The translations under genes and the position numbers were made by a program. A stretch of 21,967 bases of DNA from a virus, in the IMG/VR virus record IMGVR_UViG_3300043469_000036, positions 1-21,967 of that record; one strand, given 5' to 3'. Below are positions 9,648 to 16,787 of this stretch, piece by piece; the stretch's first letter is position 1; every line of letters starts with the position of its first letter. The notes under the pieces are model-generated. The model did not search any database, was not told the DNA's origin, and saw nothing but the letters and a program-made list of their open reading frames with translations.

Positions 9648-10094
9648 GCATATAAGAATACAGGTGAGTTTAATGTAAAGTATCCTACTCGTAGGAGAAT
9701 GGCTAACATCTTAAAGAGAATCTTAAGAAATGATATTGTACAAAACAATGGTACACTAGTAGAATCTATAAGAATCAATGCTAAAGTAACAGGATTTGGT
9801 AGCTTAGAGATTGAGATAGTAGCCATGTATTACTTTATCTTTTTGAATAACGGTGCTTTCTTATGGAATGGTGGAGTAATTACTCCTAGAGATTATGTAA
9901 ATACTTTCACAAGAGAATTAGCAGCTGCAGGTATTACTAATGAAATCTATAGTCAATATGTAGAATGGATATCTCAGAACTATCCTATCTTAGAGGTAGC
10001 TGAAATATTAGAAAGTGATCAGAGACTTACATATACATTCTATGCACTAGATCCTCCTGCAGGATTTACTCCTAACTATCCATTAACTGTCTAA
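9645..10094 (+). CDS. Probable neck / HK97 gp10-like protein
   Basis: A 149-residue protein with a basic helical N-terminus (PTRRRMANILKRILRN) and a central segment LVESIRINAKVTGFGSLEIE followed by YYFIFLNNGAF. That layout, a strand pair then an aromatic 'tyrosine-x-tyrosine near a glycine turn', resembles HK97 gp10-like head-tail joining proteins, but identity is weak. The last 12 bp overlap the convergent minus-strand gene ending at 10083. It has its own late-promoter-like box rather than reading through from the tail operon. Confidence 0.4.
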   Translation: MAYKNTGEFNVKYPTRRRMANILKRILRNDIVQNNGTLVESIRINAKVTGFGSLEIEIVAMYYFIFLNNGAFLWNGGVITPRDYVNTFTRELAAAGITNEIYSQYVEWISQNYPILEVAEILESDQRLTYTFYALDPPAGFTPNYPLTV

Positions 10095-10814
10095 AGTCTT
10101 TTTCATTCCTAAGATATTAAAGACTAACACTACAGGCATATTTAGGATATCATTGAACTTGCTTAGGTCATCATTGCATAGAGCCATGATAGTGGACTCC
10201 CAAGCAAATTTCTGCTTCTCCTGTTCTTTCTTTTGCTCTTTAATCTCATCAGCATCCTCTAGCACCTCATCATCAGTCACTACATCTACTAGTAGATTAG
10301 TATAGGTATTAGTAAAGTTCTCCCTAAATTTAATATACTCAGGTATTAATCCATAAACATCAGTAATTGGGTAATCTAAATACCAATCTAATCTATCTCT
10401 AGGACTATACTCATAAGGCTCAATGATGTCATCACCATAAACATTCTTAGATGTTCTCCTGTATAGCAATGCTAAGATATGGCAGAAGTGTTCTAAGTAG
10501 TTATTAGAGAAATAATGCTCTAGGTCTATAAACTCACCTAGTGATAGCTTACTAAATGGCTTAAGTACATACTTATCTAGCTTATTTTTATACCTCCTAG
10601 ATGGATCAGACTGTATCCATTTAATCTGCTTAGTCAATTCACTTAGCTCATCTATATCTAGCTCCTCAAAGTCAGAGATATTGCTATCTGTTAAAGCAGA
10701 AAGTACATCAATCTGATAGTTAAACATCCCATCCTCACTGCTCAGACTCCTGATCTCCAGGAACTGACTCACTGATATCTGATTCCAATGCTTTGGTAAC
10801 TTGAGATTCTGCAT
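10083..10814 (-). CDS. Probable tail assembly chaperone, second gene
   Basis: A 243-residue acidic protein starting inside the 3' end of its minus-strand neighbour (80-nt overlap) and converging on the 149-residue gene. Its start, LPKHWNQISVSQFLEIRSL, parallels IPSKMEELTLEQFQKISAI in the upstream gene: a charged residue, an Ile/Leu-Thr/Ser strand and a QF helix. The two therefore look like paralogues, as expected for siphovirus tail assembly chaperones that coat the tape measure. The C-terminal third holds a Glu/Lys/Gln-rich helix (KEQKKEQEKQKFAWES). Function is inferred from this pairing and proximity to the tape-measure and tail-tube genes. Confidence 0.5.
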   Translation of the reverse strand: MQNLKLPKHWNQISVSQFLEIRSLSSEDGMFNYQIDVLSALTDSNISDFEELDIDELSELTKQIKWIQSDPSRRYKNKLDKYVLKPFSKLSLGEFIDLEHYFSNNYLEHFCHILALLYRRTSKNVYGDDIIEPYEYSPRDRLDWYLDYPITDVYGLIPEYIKFRENFTNTYTNLLVDVVTDDEVLEDADEIKEQKKEQEKQKFAWESTIMALCNDDLSKFNDILNMPVVLVFNILGMKKTLDS

Positions 10815-11313
10815 GGTTAGTGATTTTGTAGGTTACAAAGGTAAGGTAAGGGATAGCTATATCTGCTTTGAGCTTGCTGAATAGTTTAGCTTTGTGTTTT
10901 AGATGTGCAGAATCATAATGCTCAGCATTGGATAGGTCAGTTCGTTTGAACATTAGAGCCATTATTTCAGAGATATATTCTTTATTATCTTTCTTAACTA
11001 TCTTTTCAACAATCCGAGAATCTTTCACTGAGAGCTTCATCTCTGCTCTATAAGTATAGCCATCTATCTCTATCTCTTCAACAGCATCTTTCTTAGTATA
11101 GTTATCTTTATTAAACAACTTAACATTCTCTAAGAACAGCTCAAAGTCTATATCCATCTCCTCCTCAGTTATACCTAGATACTCAAAGACTTTACAATGT
11201 TTCTCTAGGGTATCATACTCATCACTGTTATGGATAGCAGATATCTTTTGGAACTGCTCTAGTGTTAGCTCCTCCATCTTAGAGGGGATTTCTTTGCCGA
11301 ATAATTCTATCAT
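10735..11313 (-). CDS. Probable tail assembly chaperone, first gene
   Basis: A 192-residue, mostly helical acidic protein, first gene of a two-gene minus-strand operon. The N-terminus (PSKMEELTLEQFQKISAI) and the segment EYLGITEEEMDIDFELF suggest an assembly chaperone of the phage-tail type; no enzyme motif is present. The last 25 or so residues (SQVTKALESDISESVPGDQ) look disordered and are encoded in the region that also encodes the start of the next gene in another frame. A TAnnTTTG box (TATATTTG, 11337 down to 11330) lies just upstream. These are the only minus-strand genes in the window. Confidence 0.5.
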   Translation of the reverse strand: MIELFGKEIPSKMEELTLEQFQKISAIHNSDEYDTLEKHCKVFEYLGITEEEMDIDFELFLENVKLFNKDNYTKKDAVEEIEIDGYTYRAEMKLSVKDSRIVEKIVKKDNKEYISEIMALMFKRTDLSNAEHYDSAHLKHKAKLFSKLKADIAIPYLTFVTYKITNHAESQVTKALESDISESVPGDQESEQ

Positions 11314-11325
11314 AGTTTTAATTTT

Positions 11326-11359
11326 TGAACAAATATAAAAAAAATATAATATAGTTATG
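11326..11359 (+). promoter_or_regulatory. Candidate phage late promoter, copy 3
   Basis: TATAATATAGTTATG at 11345-11359 runs into the start codon at 11357, with GAACA about 18 nt upstream of the box. It shares the 43-bp intergenic space with the minus-strand TATATTTG box. Confidence 0.6.
11330..11337 (-). promoter_or_regulatory. Bacteroidota-type -7 box for the minus-strand operon
   Basis: TATATTTG on the minus strand fits the TAnnTTTG consensus of Bacteroidota primary sigma factor promoters, 16 nt before the ATG at 11313. A TTTTG sequence that could serve as the -33 element lies 23 nt further upstream (11365-11361), slightly longer than the usual 19-21 nt. It overlaps the divergent late-promoter candidate, so the two could interfere. 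Confidence 0.5.
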
Positions 11360-12319
11360 ACAAAAGATATACCAATCTATAAGATAACTATAGAGCCTGA
11401 GTATTCAGATGGTGAAGAGTTAGGGATTGAGCAAATAGCTTTCACCTCTACTCCTGCTATTATTACTAAAGGAATGGCATTTGATGAACACAAAAAATTG
11501 TTTTTTTCAGATGACTTAAAGTATAGAGTGGTAGCACCTGCAATGATTCCTATGGAGATATATAGGAATGATGAGAATGATGAGGAGTACTATGTACAAT
11601 TTACAGCTGAGACTATTGAGCAGATTCATTCTAAATTCATGCAAGACCTATCTAATCGTAATGTATTTAACCTAGAGCATGATACTGATAAGACAGTGCC
11701 TGCTTATGTACTTGAGGCATGGATAGTAGAAGACCCTAAGAAAGATAAAGCCTACTCAAGCTATGGTATTGAAGTACCTAAAGGCACATTAATGGTAACA
11801 GCTCAGGTAACTGATAAAGACTACTATAATGAGCTAGTAAAGAATGAGCAGATAGGTTTCTCTATTGAGGGATTCTTAGGCTTAAAACTAAGTAATCAAT
11901 TAAATAATAAATATAGTATGAATAAATTACCTGATGGAGAACATCTAATCGAGGGTAAGATCTATGTCGTAGTAGACGGTGAGATTATCGAGATTAAAGA
12001 TGCACCTGTTGTTGAAGAAGAAGCAATGACAGAAGAGATTGCACTAGAGACAGTAGTAGAAGAGGAAGTAATAGAGGAGACACCTGCCACAGAAGAGATG
12101 GCTATTGATCCTGCTGCTGATGCTGAAGCTATCTTAGCTATAGTTCAACCTGTAATTGATGAGCAAATCAATGCTATTATAGCAATGATAGCTGATTTAA
12201 GAAATCACATGGAGGAAGTAATGTCTGAAGGTGAGGAAGTAGTGGAAGTAGAAGCTACTAAGTTATCACAGCATGATAAATTCAGTATAGTAAGTAAATT
12301 TTTAAACAATAATAACTAA
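11357..12319 (+). CDS. XkdF-like prohead protease fused to acidic scaffold-like tail
   Basis: A 320-residue protein with two parts. Residues about 1-180 resemble the XkdF-type putative phage serine protease: LEHD with His108, then EAWIVEDPK, PKGTLMV and GFSIEGF with Ser169, the likely catalytic His and Ser. Residues about 215-310 are strongly acidic and helical (EEEVIEETPATEE, then EVMSEGEEVVEVEA), as expected of a scaffolding segment. It would help assemble the prohead and then cleave scaffold or capsid arms. It lies 16 bp before the major capsid gene, the usual place for such a protein. The protease call rests on motif spacing, not on a structure. Confidence 0.7.
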   Translation: MTKDIPIYKITIEPEYSDGEELGIEQIAFTSTPAIITKGMAFDEHKKLFFSDDLKYRVVAPAMIPMEIYRNDENDEEYYVQFTAETIEQIHSKFMQDLSNRNVFNLEHDTDKTVPAYVLEAWIVEDPKKDKAYSSYGIEVPKGTLMVTAQVTDKDYYNELVKNEQIGFSIEGFLGLKLSNQLNNKYSMNKLPDGEHLIEGKIYVVVDGEIIEIKDAPVVEEEAMTEEIALETVVEEEVIEETPATEEMAIDPAADAEAILAIVQPVIDEQINAIIAMIADLRNHMEEVMSEGEEVVEVEATKLSQHDKFSIVSKFLNNNN

Positions 12320-12335
12320 ATAAAAAACAAAAAAA
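12320..12335 (+). promoter_or_regulatory. A-rich translation start region of the capsid gene
   Basis: The 16 nt between the protease stop and the capsid ATG are almost all A (ataaaaaacaaaaaaa) with no Shine-Dalgarno. In Bacteroidota, A-rich unstructured leaders are known to favour strong translation, which fits the most abundant virion protein. Confidence 0.5.
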
Positions 12336-13277
12336 ATGAGCAAAAAATTAAGATTTGACTTGGATATTGCTAACAGTGCATTATTACAAGCTAACAGCGA
12401 AGCATTCTATAGCCGAGCTTATTTGAATGAGGAAGTAGCAGACAACTACCGTACACTACCAGGAGTCAAAGTAAAGACTAAAATTTCTAATGTAGTATTT
12501 GGACAGGTATTGCAGGCAGAAAATTGCGGATGGAACTCTTCAACTGATACACTTGCATCTGTAGAAATAAATGTAGAGGGATTATCAGCTATGGCAGAAA
12601 TTTGTCAATTTGACCTAGAGCAGTCTTTCGTATCATTACAAATGACTAAAGGATCTAATGGTGATTTTACTGTTGCATCTTTCATGGATTACTATTGGAA
12701 TGAGATGTCATTAACTATTGCTGAGAACATTGAGAAATTACGTTGGTCAGGTGATACTACATCAGGAACTCCTGCTCTTGCTTTATGTGATGGATACAAA
12801 AAAGGATTAGTTGCTGATGCTGCTAATGTAATTGAAGTAGGTGGAGCTACACCTCCAGCTGTTAATGCAGGAAATGTACTTGCTACATTGGCTACAGTTT
12901 ATGCTGCTATCCCTCCTGCTGTAATTGCTAATCAAGAAGAGTTACGAATCTATGTATCTTCTCCTGTAGCTACTGCTTATCGTGCTGCTGTTGCTGCATC
13001 TAACACTCAAGCTAACTTGACTCAAGCTCTAGACTTTACTTACTTAGGTATTAAGATGGTATTGTGTCCTGGAATGCTTAGTAAGTCTACTATCGTTGCT
13101 TCACCTCGCAAAAATTTCTTATATGCATTTGATGCTGAAGGTGATGGTAAAGCATTACGAGCTATCAACTTAGCTGATACTGTTGCTACACCTGTTATTA
13201 GAACTCGTGCAAACATGAAAATCGGATTTAAGCACGTTAATGGAGCTGAGATTGTATTCTACAACTCTGCATCTTAA
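12336..13277 (+). CDS. Major capsid protein
   Basis: Forms the icosahedral shell, probably of the HK97 fold. The 313 residues show an N-terminal arm, then FDLEQSF and YYWNEMSLTIAENIEKLRWSGD, a helix and loop typical of Bacteroidota phage capsid proteins, and a C-terminal beta-rich segment ending near MKIGFKHVNGAEIVF. It sits directly after the protease/scaffold gene. Codon use differs from every neighbour: eight of ten arginines use CGN, while the rest of the window uses almost only AGA/AGG, and CpG is 14 in 942 bp. This fits selection for high expression. A hairpin follows the stop codon. Confidence 0.85.
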   Translation: MSKKLRFDLDIANSALLQANSEAFYSRAYLNEEVADNYRTLPGVKVKTKISNVVFGQVLQAENCGWNSSTDTLASVEINVEGLSAMAEICQFDLEQSFVSLQMTKGSNGDFTVASFMDYYWNEMSLTIAENIEKLRWSGDTTSGTPALALCDGYKKGLVADAANVIEVGGATPPAVNAGNVLATLATVYAAIPPAVIANQEELRIYVSSPVATAYRAAVAASNTQANLTQALDFTYLGIKMVLCPGMLSKSTIVASPRKNFLYAFDAEGDGKALRAINLADTVATPVIRTRANMKIGFKHVNGAEIVFYNSAS

Positions 13278-13295
13278 TTAACTAATTTATAAATC

Positions 13296-13317
13296 GAAGG
13301 GAGTGAAAGCTCCCTTT
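13296..13317 (+). terminator. Hairpin between capsid and tail-tube genes
   Basis: AAGGGAG (13297-13303) and CTCCCTT (13310-13316) form a 7-bp stem with a 6-nt loop, extended by a G-T pair. Only a short T stretch follows, so it may be a leaky terminator or an mRNA 3'-end stabiliser setting capsid to tail-tube ratio rather than a full stop. Confidence 0.5.
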
Positions 13318-13333
13318 ACTTAAAACTTATATT

Positions 13334-13843
13334 ATGCCTTTAGGATGCGATGCCTTAGAAACGATAACAAAATCCTGTGACAACAACATAGGAGGAATTA
13401 GAAAAATATGGTTAAATGATCAAGAGAATGTAACTAGTCCAACTGCAGTAGCAGGTCTAATATCTACATTAGTTGTATCTGTAGATTATACTGAATTTGA
13501 GATTAACAGAAATACAGGTAACTATACAGAAGATACTGCAGTAGATCTAATCAATGGATCTTCATTTGTAACTCAGACTATTACTTTAATGTTTAATAGA
13601 AGAGAAGCAGCTAAATCAGAAGCTATCAATATATTAGCATCAGGTCAAAGATACTTGAGTGCATTAGTATTAGATGCAAATGAGAAGTATTGGTACTTTG
13701 AGAATCTACAATTAACTGCTACAGGTGAAGGATCAGGCACAGCTCGTGCGGATGGCAGTAAATATTCCGTTACACTACTTGCGGAAGCAAATTTCCTCGC
13801 TAGTGAAATAACTTCAGGAGCTGTAGCATCAGTTACTCCATAA
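13334..13843 (+). CDS. Major tail protein (tail tube)
   Basis: Subunit of the tail tube polymerising around the tape measure. The 169 residues contain INRNTGNYTEDTAVDLINGS, FVTQTITLMFNRREAAKSEA, KYWYFENLQLTATGEGSGT and ADGSKYSVTLLAEA, a series I recognise from tail-tube proteins of Bacteroidota siphoviruses. It follows the capsid gene by 56 bp and is closed by a strong terminator, giving capsid and tube proteins a short transcript of their own. The last 100 bp hold a local cluster of CpG (five between about 13745 and 13800) absent from the middle of the gene. Confidence 0.75.
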   Translation: MPLGCDALETITKSCDNNIGGIRKIWLNDQENVTSPTAVAGLISTLVVSVDYTEFEINRNTGNYTEDTAVDLINGSSFVTQTITLMFNRREAAKSEAINILASGQRYLSALVLDANEKYWYFENLQLTATGEGSGTARADGSKYSVTLLAEANFLASEITSGAVASVTP

Positions 13844-13862
13844 CCTTAACACCCTAATAATT

Positions 13863-13893
13863 AAAGCTCTGCATATTGTAGAGCTTTTTTTTT
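13863..13893 (+). terminator. Rho-independent terminator
   Basis: AAAGCTCT (13863-13870) pairs with AGAGCTTT (13880-13887) around a 9-nt loop, and a run of nine T (13885-13893) follows. It closes the capsid/tail-tube transcript; a late-promoter-like box starts 20 bp later. The stem sequence is nearly the same as in the terminator at 21002. Confidence 0.85.
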
Positions 13894-13929
13894 AAACATT
13901 TTTTGACCTTAGTATAATATAGTTATATG
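13894..13929 (+). promoter_or_regulatory. Candidate phage late promoter, copy 4
   Basis: TATAATATAGTTAT at 13913-13926 is followed by the ATG at 13927. Here the start codon is shifted 2 nt compared with the other three copies while the 14-bp box is unchanged, which argues that the box is read as DNA and not merely as start-codon context. AAACA begins 19 nt upstream. It directly follows a terminator. Confidence 0.65.
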
Positions 13930-14268
13930 ATATACATAAAAAAAGATGAGGTCAATCAGATAATCCTTACACTCACTGAGGTAAGTACACTGCCGAATCC
14001 TTATTATTTGTTTGTCTTTCAGAATGAAATGGACAAACTTTCTGCACCTATTACATTCTATACTCCTGATAGCTCAGCTTATCCTGAAAGATTCAATCAG
14101 TTTTTATTGGATGAGCCTGTAGATTTGGAACTAATCAAAGGACAGTATACATATAGCATCTATGAGTCACATATCACACCTCCAACTATTGCTAACTCTA
14201 CAGGAGTAGTGATTGAAGAGGGTAGGATGGTAGTAAGTGGACCAATAGTACAATCAATTTATGAGTAA
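13927..14268 (+). CDS. Conserved small virion-type protein, unknown role
   Basis: A 113-residue soluble beta-rich protein. The sequence (MIYIKKDEVNQIILTLTEVS, NPYYLFVFQNEMD, KGQYTYSIYES, VVIEEGRMVV) has the look of a small protein that often sits beside portal genes in Bacteroidota phages, but I cannot name a function. It is the first gene of the portal operon and ends 2 bp before the portal start. A head decoration or fibre-anchor role is possible. Confidence 0.5.
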   Translation: MIYIKKDEVNQIILTLTEVSTLPNPYYLFVFQNEMDKLSAPITFYTPDSSAYPERFNQFLLDEPVDLELIKGQYTYSIYESHITPPTIANSTGVVIEEGRMVVSGPIVQSIYE

Positions 14269-14270
14269 TT

Positions 14271-15581
14271 ATGGCATTAAAAGACTTTTTTAAAACAGTA
14301 AAGCATGAAATAGTAGAGGGATATCAATCATTCTCTACTCCATTCCTTAAAGTAGGAGGTGCTAATTTAACTCTACCCTATGTTAATGGTAGGAATCAGA
14401 CTAATGGCTACATCCCCTTTGGTCAGGATAACCTATTCCCTGAGCTACTCAATCAGATATTCTACTCATCACCATTACATGGCTCTATTGTAGGGTATAA
14501 AGTGAATGCAGCTGTAGGTGGTGGATTTAATATAGTAGCTGATAGACTTACTCCACAGGATAAGCTAGAGCTATATACATTAGAAAGAAAATTAAACATT
14601 AAAAAAGTAGTACCTGCTGTAACTCAGCAACTAATACTGCACAATAGAGTTTATTTCAAGCTATGCTTTGATGATAAGATGAAGCTGACTAAGATAGTTA
14701 ATCTATCCCCTGAGAAACTTAGAATAAACTTAGACCGTAAGAGATACTATATTTGTGATGATTGGTCTAGTAGGATTGGAGTACAGGAGATAAGGAGATA
14801 CACTCCTACCTCTAGAGATTATGAGCAGTTATTTGTATATGAGGTAGATAGCATTGGTCAGGATTTTTATTCTTTGCCATCCTATACATCAAGTTTAAAT
14901 TATGCATTTTTGAGTGGCGAGCTTTCATATTTTGCTAAAAGTAATATACAAAACTCAATCTTTCCATCCTTTGCTATGATGTTTCCTAAAAAACCTCAGT
15001 CTGAGGAGGAGAAGAACATGATACGAAATACCCTCGACAGGCTTAAAGGAGCGGCAAATGCTGGGAAAGCTGTAGCTTTTTTTTCAAATAATGCAGAGCA
15101 AATGCCTAAGATTGAGGCGTTACCAAATAATAATAATGATGGTCTATTTCAAGAGGCATCACAGCTGAATACTGAGCAGATTTGTTTCTCTCACACCATT
15201 GATCCTATACTTATGGGTATTCGTACTACAGGCTCACTAGGTAATGGCTCAGATATTAAGCAGGCTTACATCATATTTGAGAAAAATGTAGTAATGCCAT
15301 TGAGAGATATGGTATCTGACATCTTTAATGAGCTGTTATTCATAGCTAAGATAGATGCAGATTTCACTATTAATAACTATCAGATAATTAACGAGGCAAT
15401 TGTAGAACTTGAGGGAGATACCTCTAAGACTAATGATGCACTTAATAGTCTATCTCCTTTGGTAGCTACTAAAGTACTTGAGACCATGACAGAGAATGAG
15501 ATTAGAGCCTTAGCATCACTACCTCCTGTACCTGGAGGAGATAAAAGCAAAACACAAATTGCACAAACACCTATACTATAA
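14271..15581 (+). CDS. Portal protein
   Basis: Forms the dodecameric ring at one capsid vertex through which DNA enters and leaves and where terminase and tail dock. The 436 residues have portal-type segments: an N-terminal GYIPFGQDNLFPELLNQIFYSS, a HGSIVGYKVNAAVGGGF loop, a long helical stem region after FPKKPQSEEEKN, and SHTIDPILMGIRTTGSLGNGSDIKQAY, corresponding to the conserved stretch where the portal clip returns to the wing. The last base of the stop codon is the first base of the next start codon. Its position downstream of the tail-tube gene is unusual. Confidence 0.85.
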   Translation: MALKDFFKTVKHEIVEGYQSFSTPFLKVGGANLTLPYVNGRNQTNGYIPFGQDNLFPELLNQIFYSSPLHGSIVGYKVNAAVGGGFNIVADRLTPQDKLELYTLERKLNIKKVVPAVTQQLILHNRVYFKLCFDDKMKLTKIVNLSPEKLRINLDRKRYYICDDWSSRIGVQEIRRYTPTSRDYEQLFVYEVDSIGQDFYSLPSYTSSLNYAFLSGELSYFAKSNIQNSIFPSFAMMFPKKPQSEEEKNMIRNTLDRLKGAANAGKAVAFFSNNAEQMPKIEALPNNNNDGLFQEASQLNTEQICFSHTIDPILMGIRTTGSLGNGSDIKQAYIIFEKNVVMPLRDMVSDIFNELLFIAKIDADFTINNYQIINEAIVELEGDTSKTNDALNSLSPLVATKVLETMTENEIRALASLPPVPGGDKSKTQIAQTPIL

Positions 15582-16147
15582 TGCTATACTTTATAACAGA
15601 AACCTACTTAAAGAATAACACACCCATCACAGCTAATGTAGATGTCAACAATGTTACTCCTTACTTAGCTACTCAAGCTCAGCTTAGAATAATGCCTATC
15701 TTAGGCACTACATTCTATAATGACTTGCTAACTAAGTACAATGCTCAGACTTTAGATCCTGATGAGGAGGTGCTAGTTACATTTATACAGCCTATTATAG
15801 CATGGAGAGCAGCAGAAGATGCTGTATTTGGTCTTAGTCTACAGCTAAAGAATAAAGGATTGCAGACTCAGTTCGGAGATAACAGCTCATCTGTAGATAG
15901 AGGTACAATAGCATTCAGTATGGAACACTATGCACAAAAGGCTGCATTCTTTGAGCAAAGATTAATCAGATACCTACTTAAGAACAGAGCTTTATATCCA
16001 ATATTCACCGGTACAACTAATAGAGATACTGACCTTAGACCTATGATAGATGGATGTGGATGTCTATCTAATGGCTTGCTAGAATGTACAGGATTATGTG
16101 GAGGTTCAGGTAACAATGGTTACAATAATTCAATCCTAATACTATGA
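15581..16147 (+). CDS. Head-tail connector-like protein with Cys-rich tail
   Basis: A 188-residue helical protein following the portal gene with a 1-nt overlap, the usual place for a gp6-like connector. The N-terminus (MLYFITETYLKNNTPI ... YLATQAQLRIMPILGTTFYNDLL) and the helix around FIQPIIAWRAAEDAVF fit a small helical adaptor family common in Bacteroidota phages. The C-terminus is odd: residues 158-174 hold four cysteines (C159, C161, C169, C173) in a Gly-rich context, which could bind a metal or cross-link. Connector role is inferred from position and helical content. Confidence 0.55.
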   Translation: MLYFITETYLKNNTPITANVDVNNVTPYLATQAQLRIMPILGTTFYNDLLTKYNAQTLDPDEEVLVTFIQPIIAWRAAEDAVFGLSLQLKNKGLQTQFGDNSSSVDRGTIAFSMEHYAQKAAFFEQRLIRYLLKNRALYPIFTGTTNRDTDLRPMIDGCGCLSNGLLECTGLCGGSGNNGYNNSILIL

Positions 16148-16329
16148 AGCACTCAGGAGTCTTATCTATAATAGTATTCAGTTTAGGATACTTAACAGGC
16201 ATATCATTACTATTTGAGCCTGCTATATATCTTAAACTAATGGGAGGTAGTATAATAGGCTATCTTAGTTTTATTCTAGCATTACAACAAGAAAAGCGTG
16301 AAGATGAAGAGGGGGAGGAATACGAATGA
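16144..16329 (+). CDS. Small two-helix membrane protein of the lysis cassette
   Basis: A 61-residue protein with two hydrophobic segments (about 6-24 and 31-48) and a highly charged C-terminus (EKREDEEGEE). It starts in ATGA overlap with the connector gene and ends in ATGA overlap with the holin gene. Such proteins next to a holin can be a second holin or an antiholin; the sequence does not decide which. Confidence 0.55.
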   Translation: MKHSGVLSIIVFSLGYLTGISLLFEPAIYLKLMGGSIIGYLSFILALQQEKREDEEGEEYE

Positions 16330-16787
16330 AAGCACAACTATCACTATTACTAATATCAATTCAATCACAACTTTTGACACTTATATCTATATGCTTTGCA
16401 TTCTTTTTACCAATAAGTGGGATACTGCTGATGATTGGAGTATTAATATGCATTGATACTATTACAGGTATATGGAAAGCTAAGAAGATAGGAGATAAAA
16501 TTACTAGCAGAAAGCTCTCAGCTATCATTAGCAAGTTAGCACTCTATGAAGTTACTGTGATTATGTTCTTTTTGATAGACCAATTCATACTAAATGATAT
16601 TATACTAACTTTTTTTAGTGTACCATTTATGCTTACTAAAATTGTAGCTCTAGTATTATCCAGCATCGAGGTAATGTCAATCAATGAAAACTACAAAGTA
16701 GTCAAAGGCATAGACCTATGGCAGTCAATGAAGTTATTATTTGCTAGAGCTAAGGAAGTTAAAGAGGACCTAAACAAACTGAAATGA
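16326..16787 (+). CDS. Holin
   Basis: Forms inner-membrane lesions that release or activate the endolysin. The 153 residues show an N-terminal hydrophobic helix pair ([23 protein letters not shown]), then [22 protein letters not shown], a motif typical of the phage holin group that includes the toxin-secretion/lysis holins, then two more hydrophobic stretches near 78-115 and a charged C-terminus ([12 protein letters not shown]). It overlaps the endolysin gene by the 4-bp ATGA, so holin and endolysin are translationally coupled. Confidence 0.75.
   Translation: MKAQLSLLLISIQSQLLTLISICFAFFLPISGILLMIGVLICIDTITGIWKAKKIGDKITSRKLSAIISKLALYEVTVIMFFLIDQFILNDIILTFFSVPFMLTKIVALVLSSIEVMSINENYKVVKGIDLWQSMKLLFARAKEVKEDLNKLK

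Noticed and set aside
10095-10125. Bidirectional terminator at the convergent gene ends
   Set aside because: AGTCTTT and AAAGACT can pair, but the loop is 17 nt and no T run follows on either strand; it also lies inside the minus-strand coding sequence.
10735-10814. Programmed frameshift joining the two minus-strand chaperone genes
   Set aside because: The second frame is +1 (or -2) relative to the first, not -1; no XXXYYYZ slippery heptamer is seen in the overlap, and the second gene's conserved start is encoded from its own ATG. Independent starts fit better.
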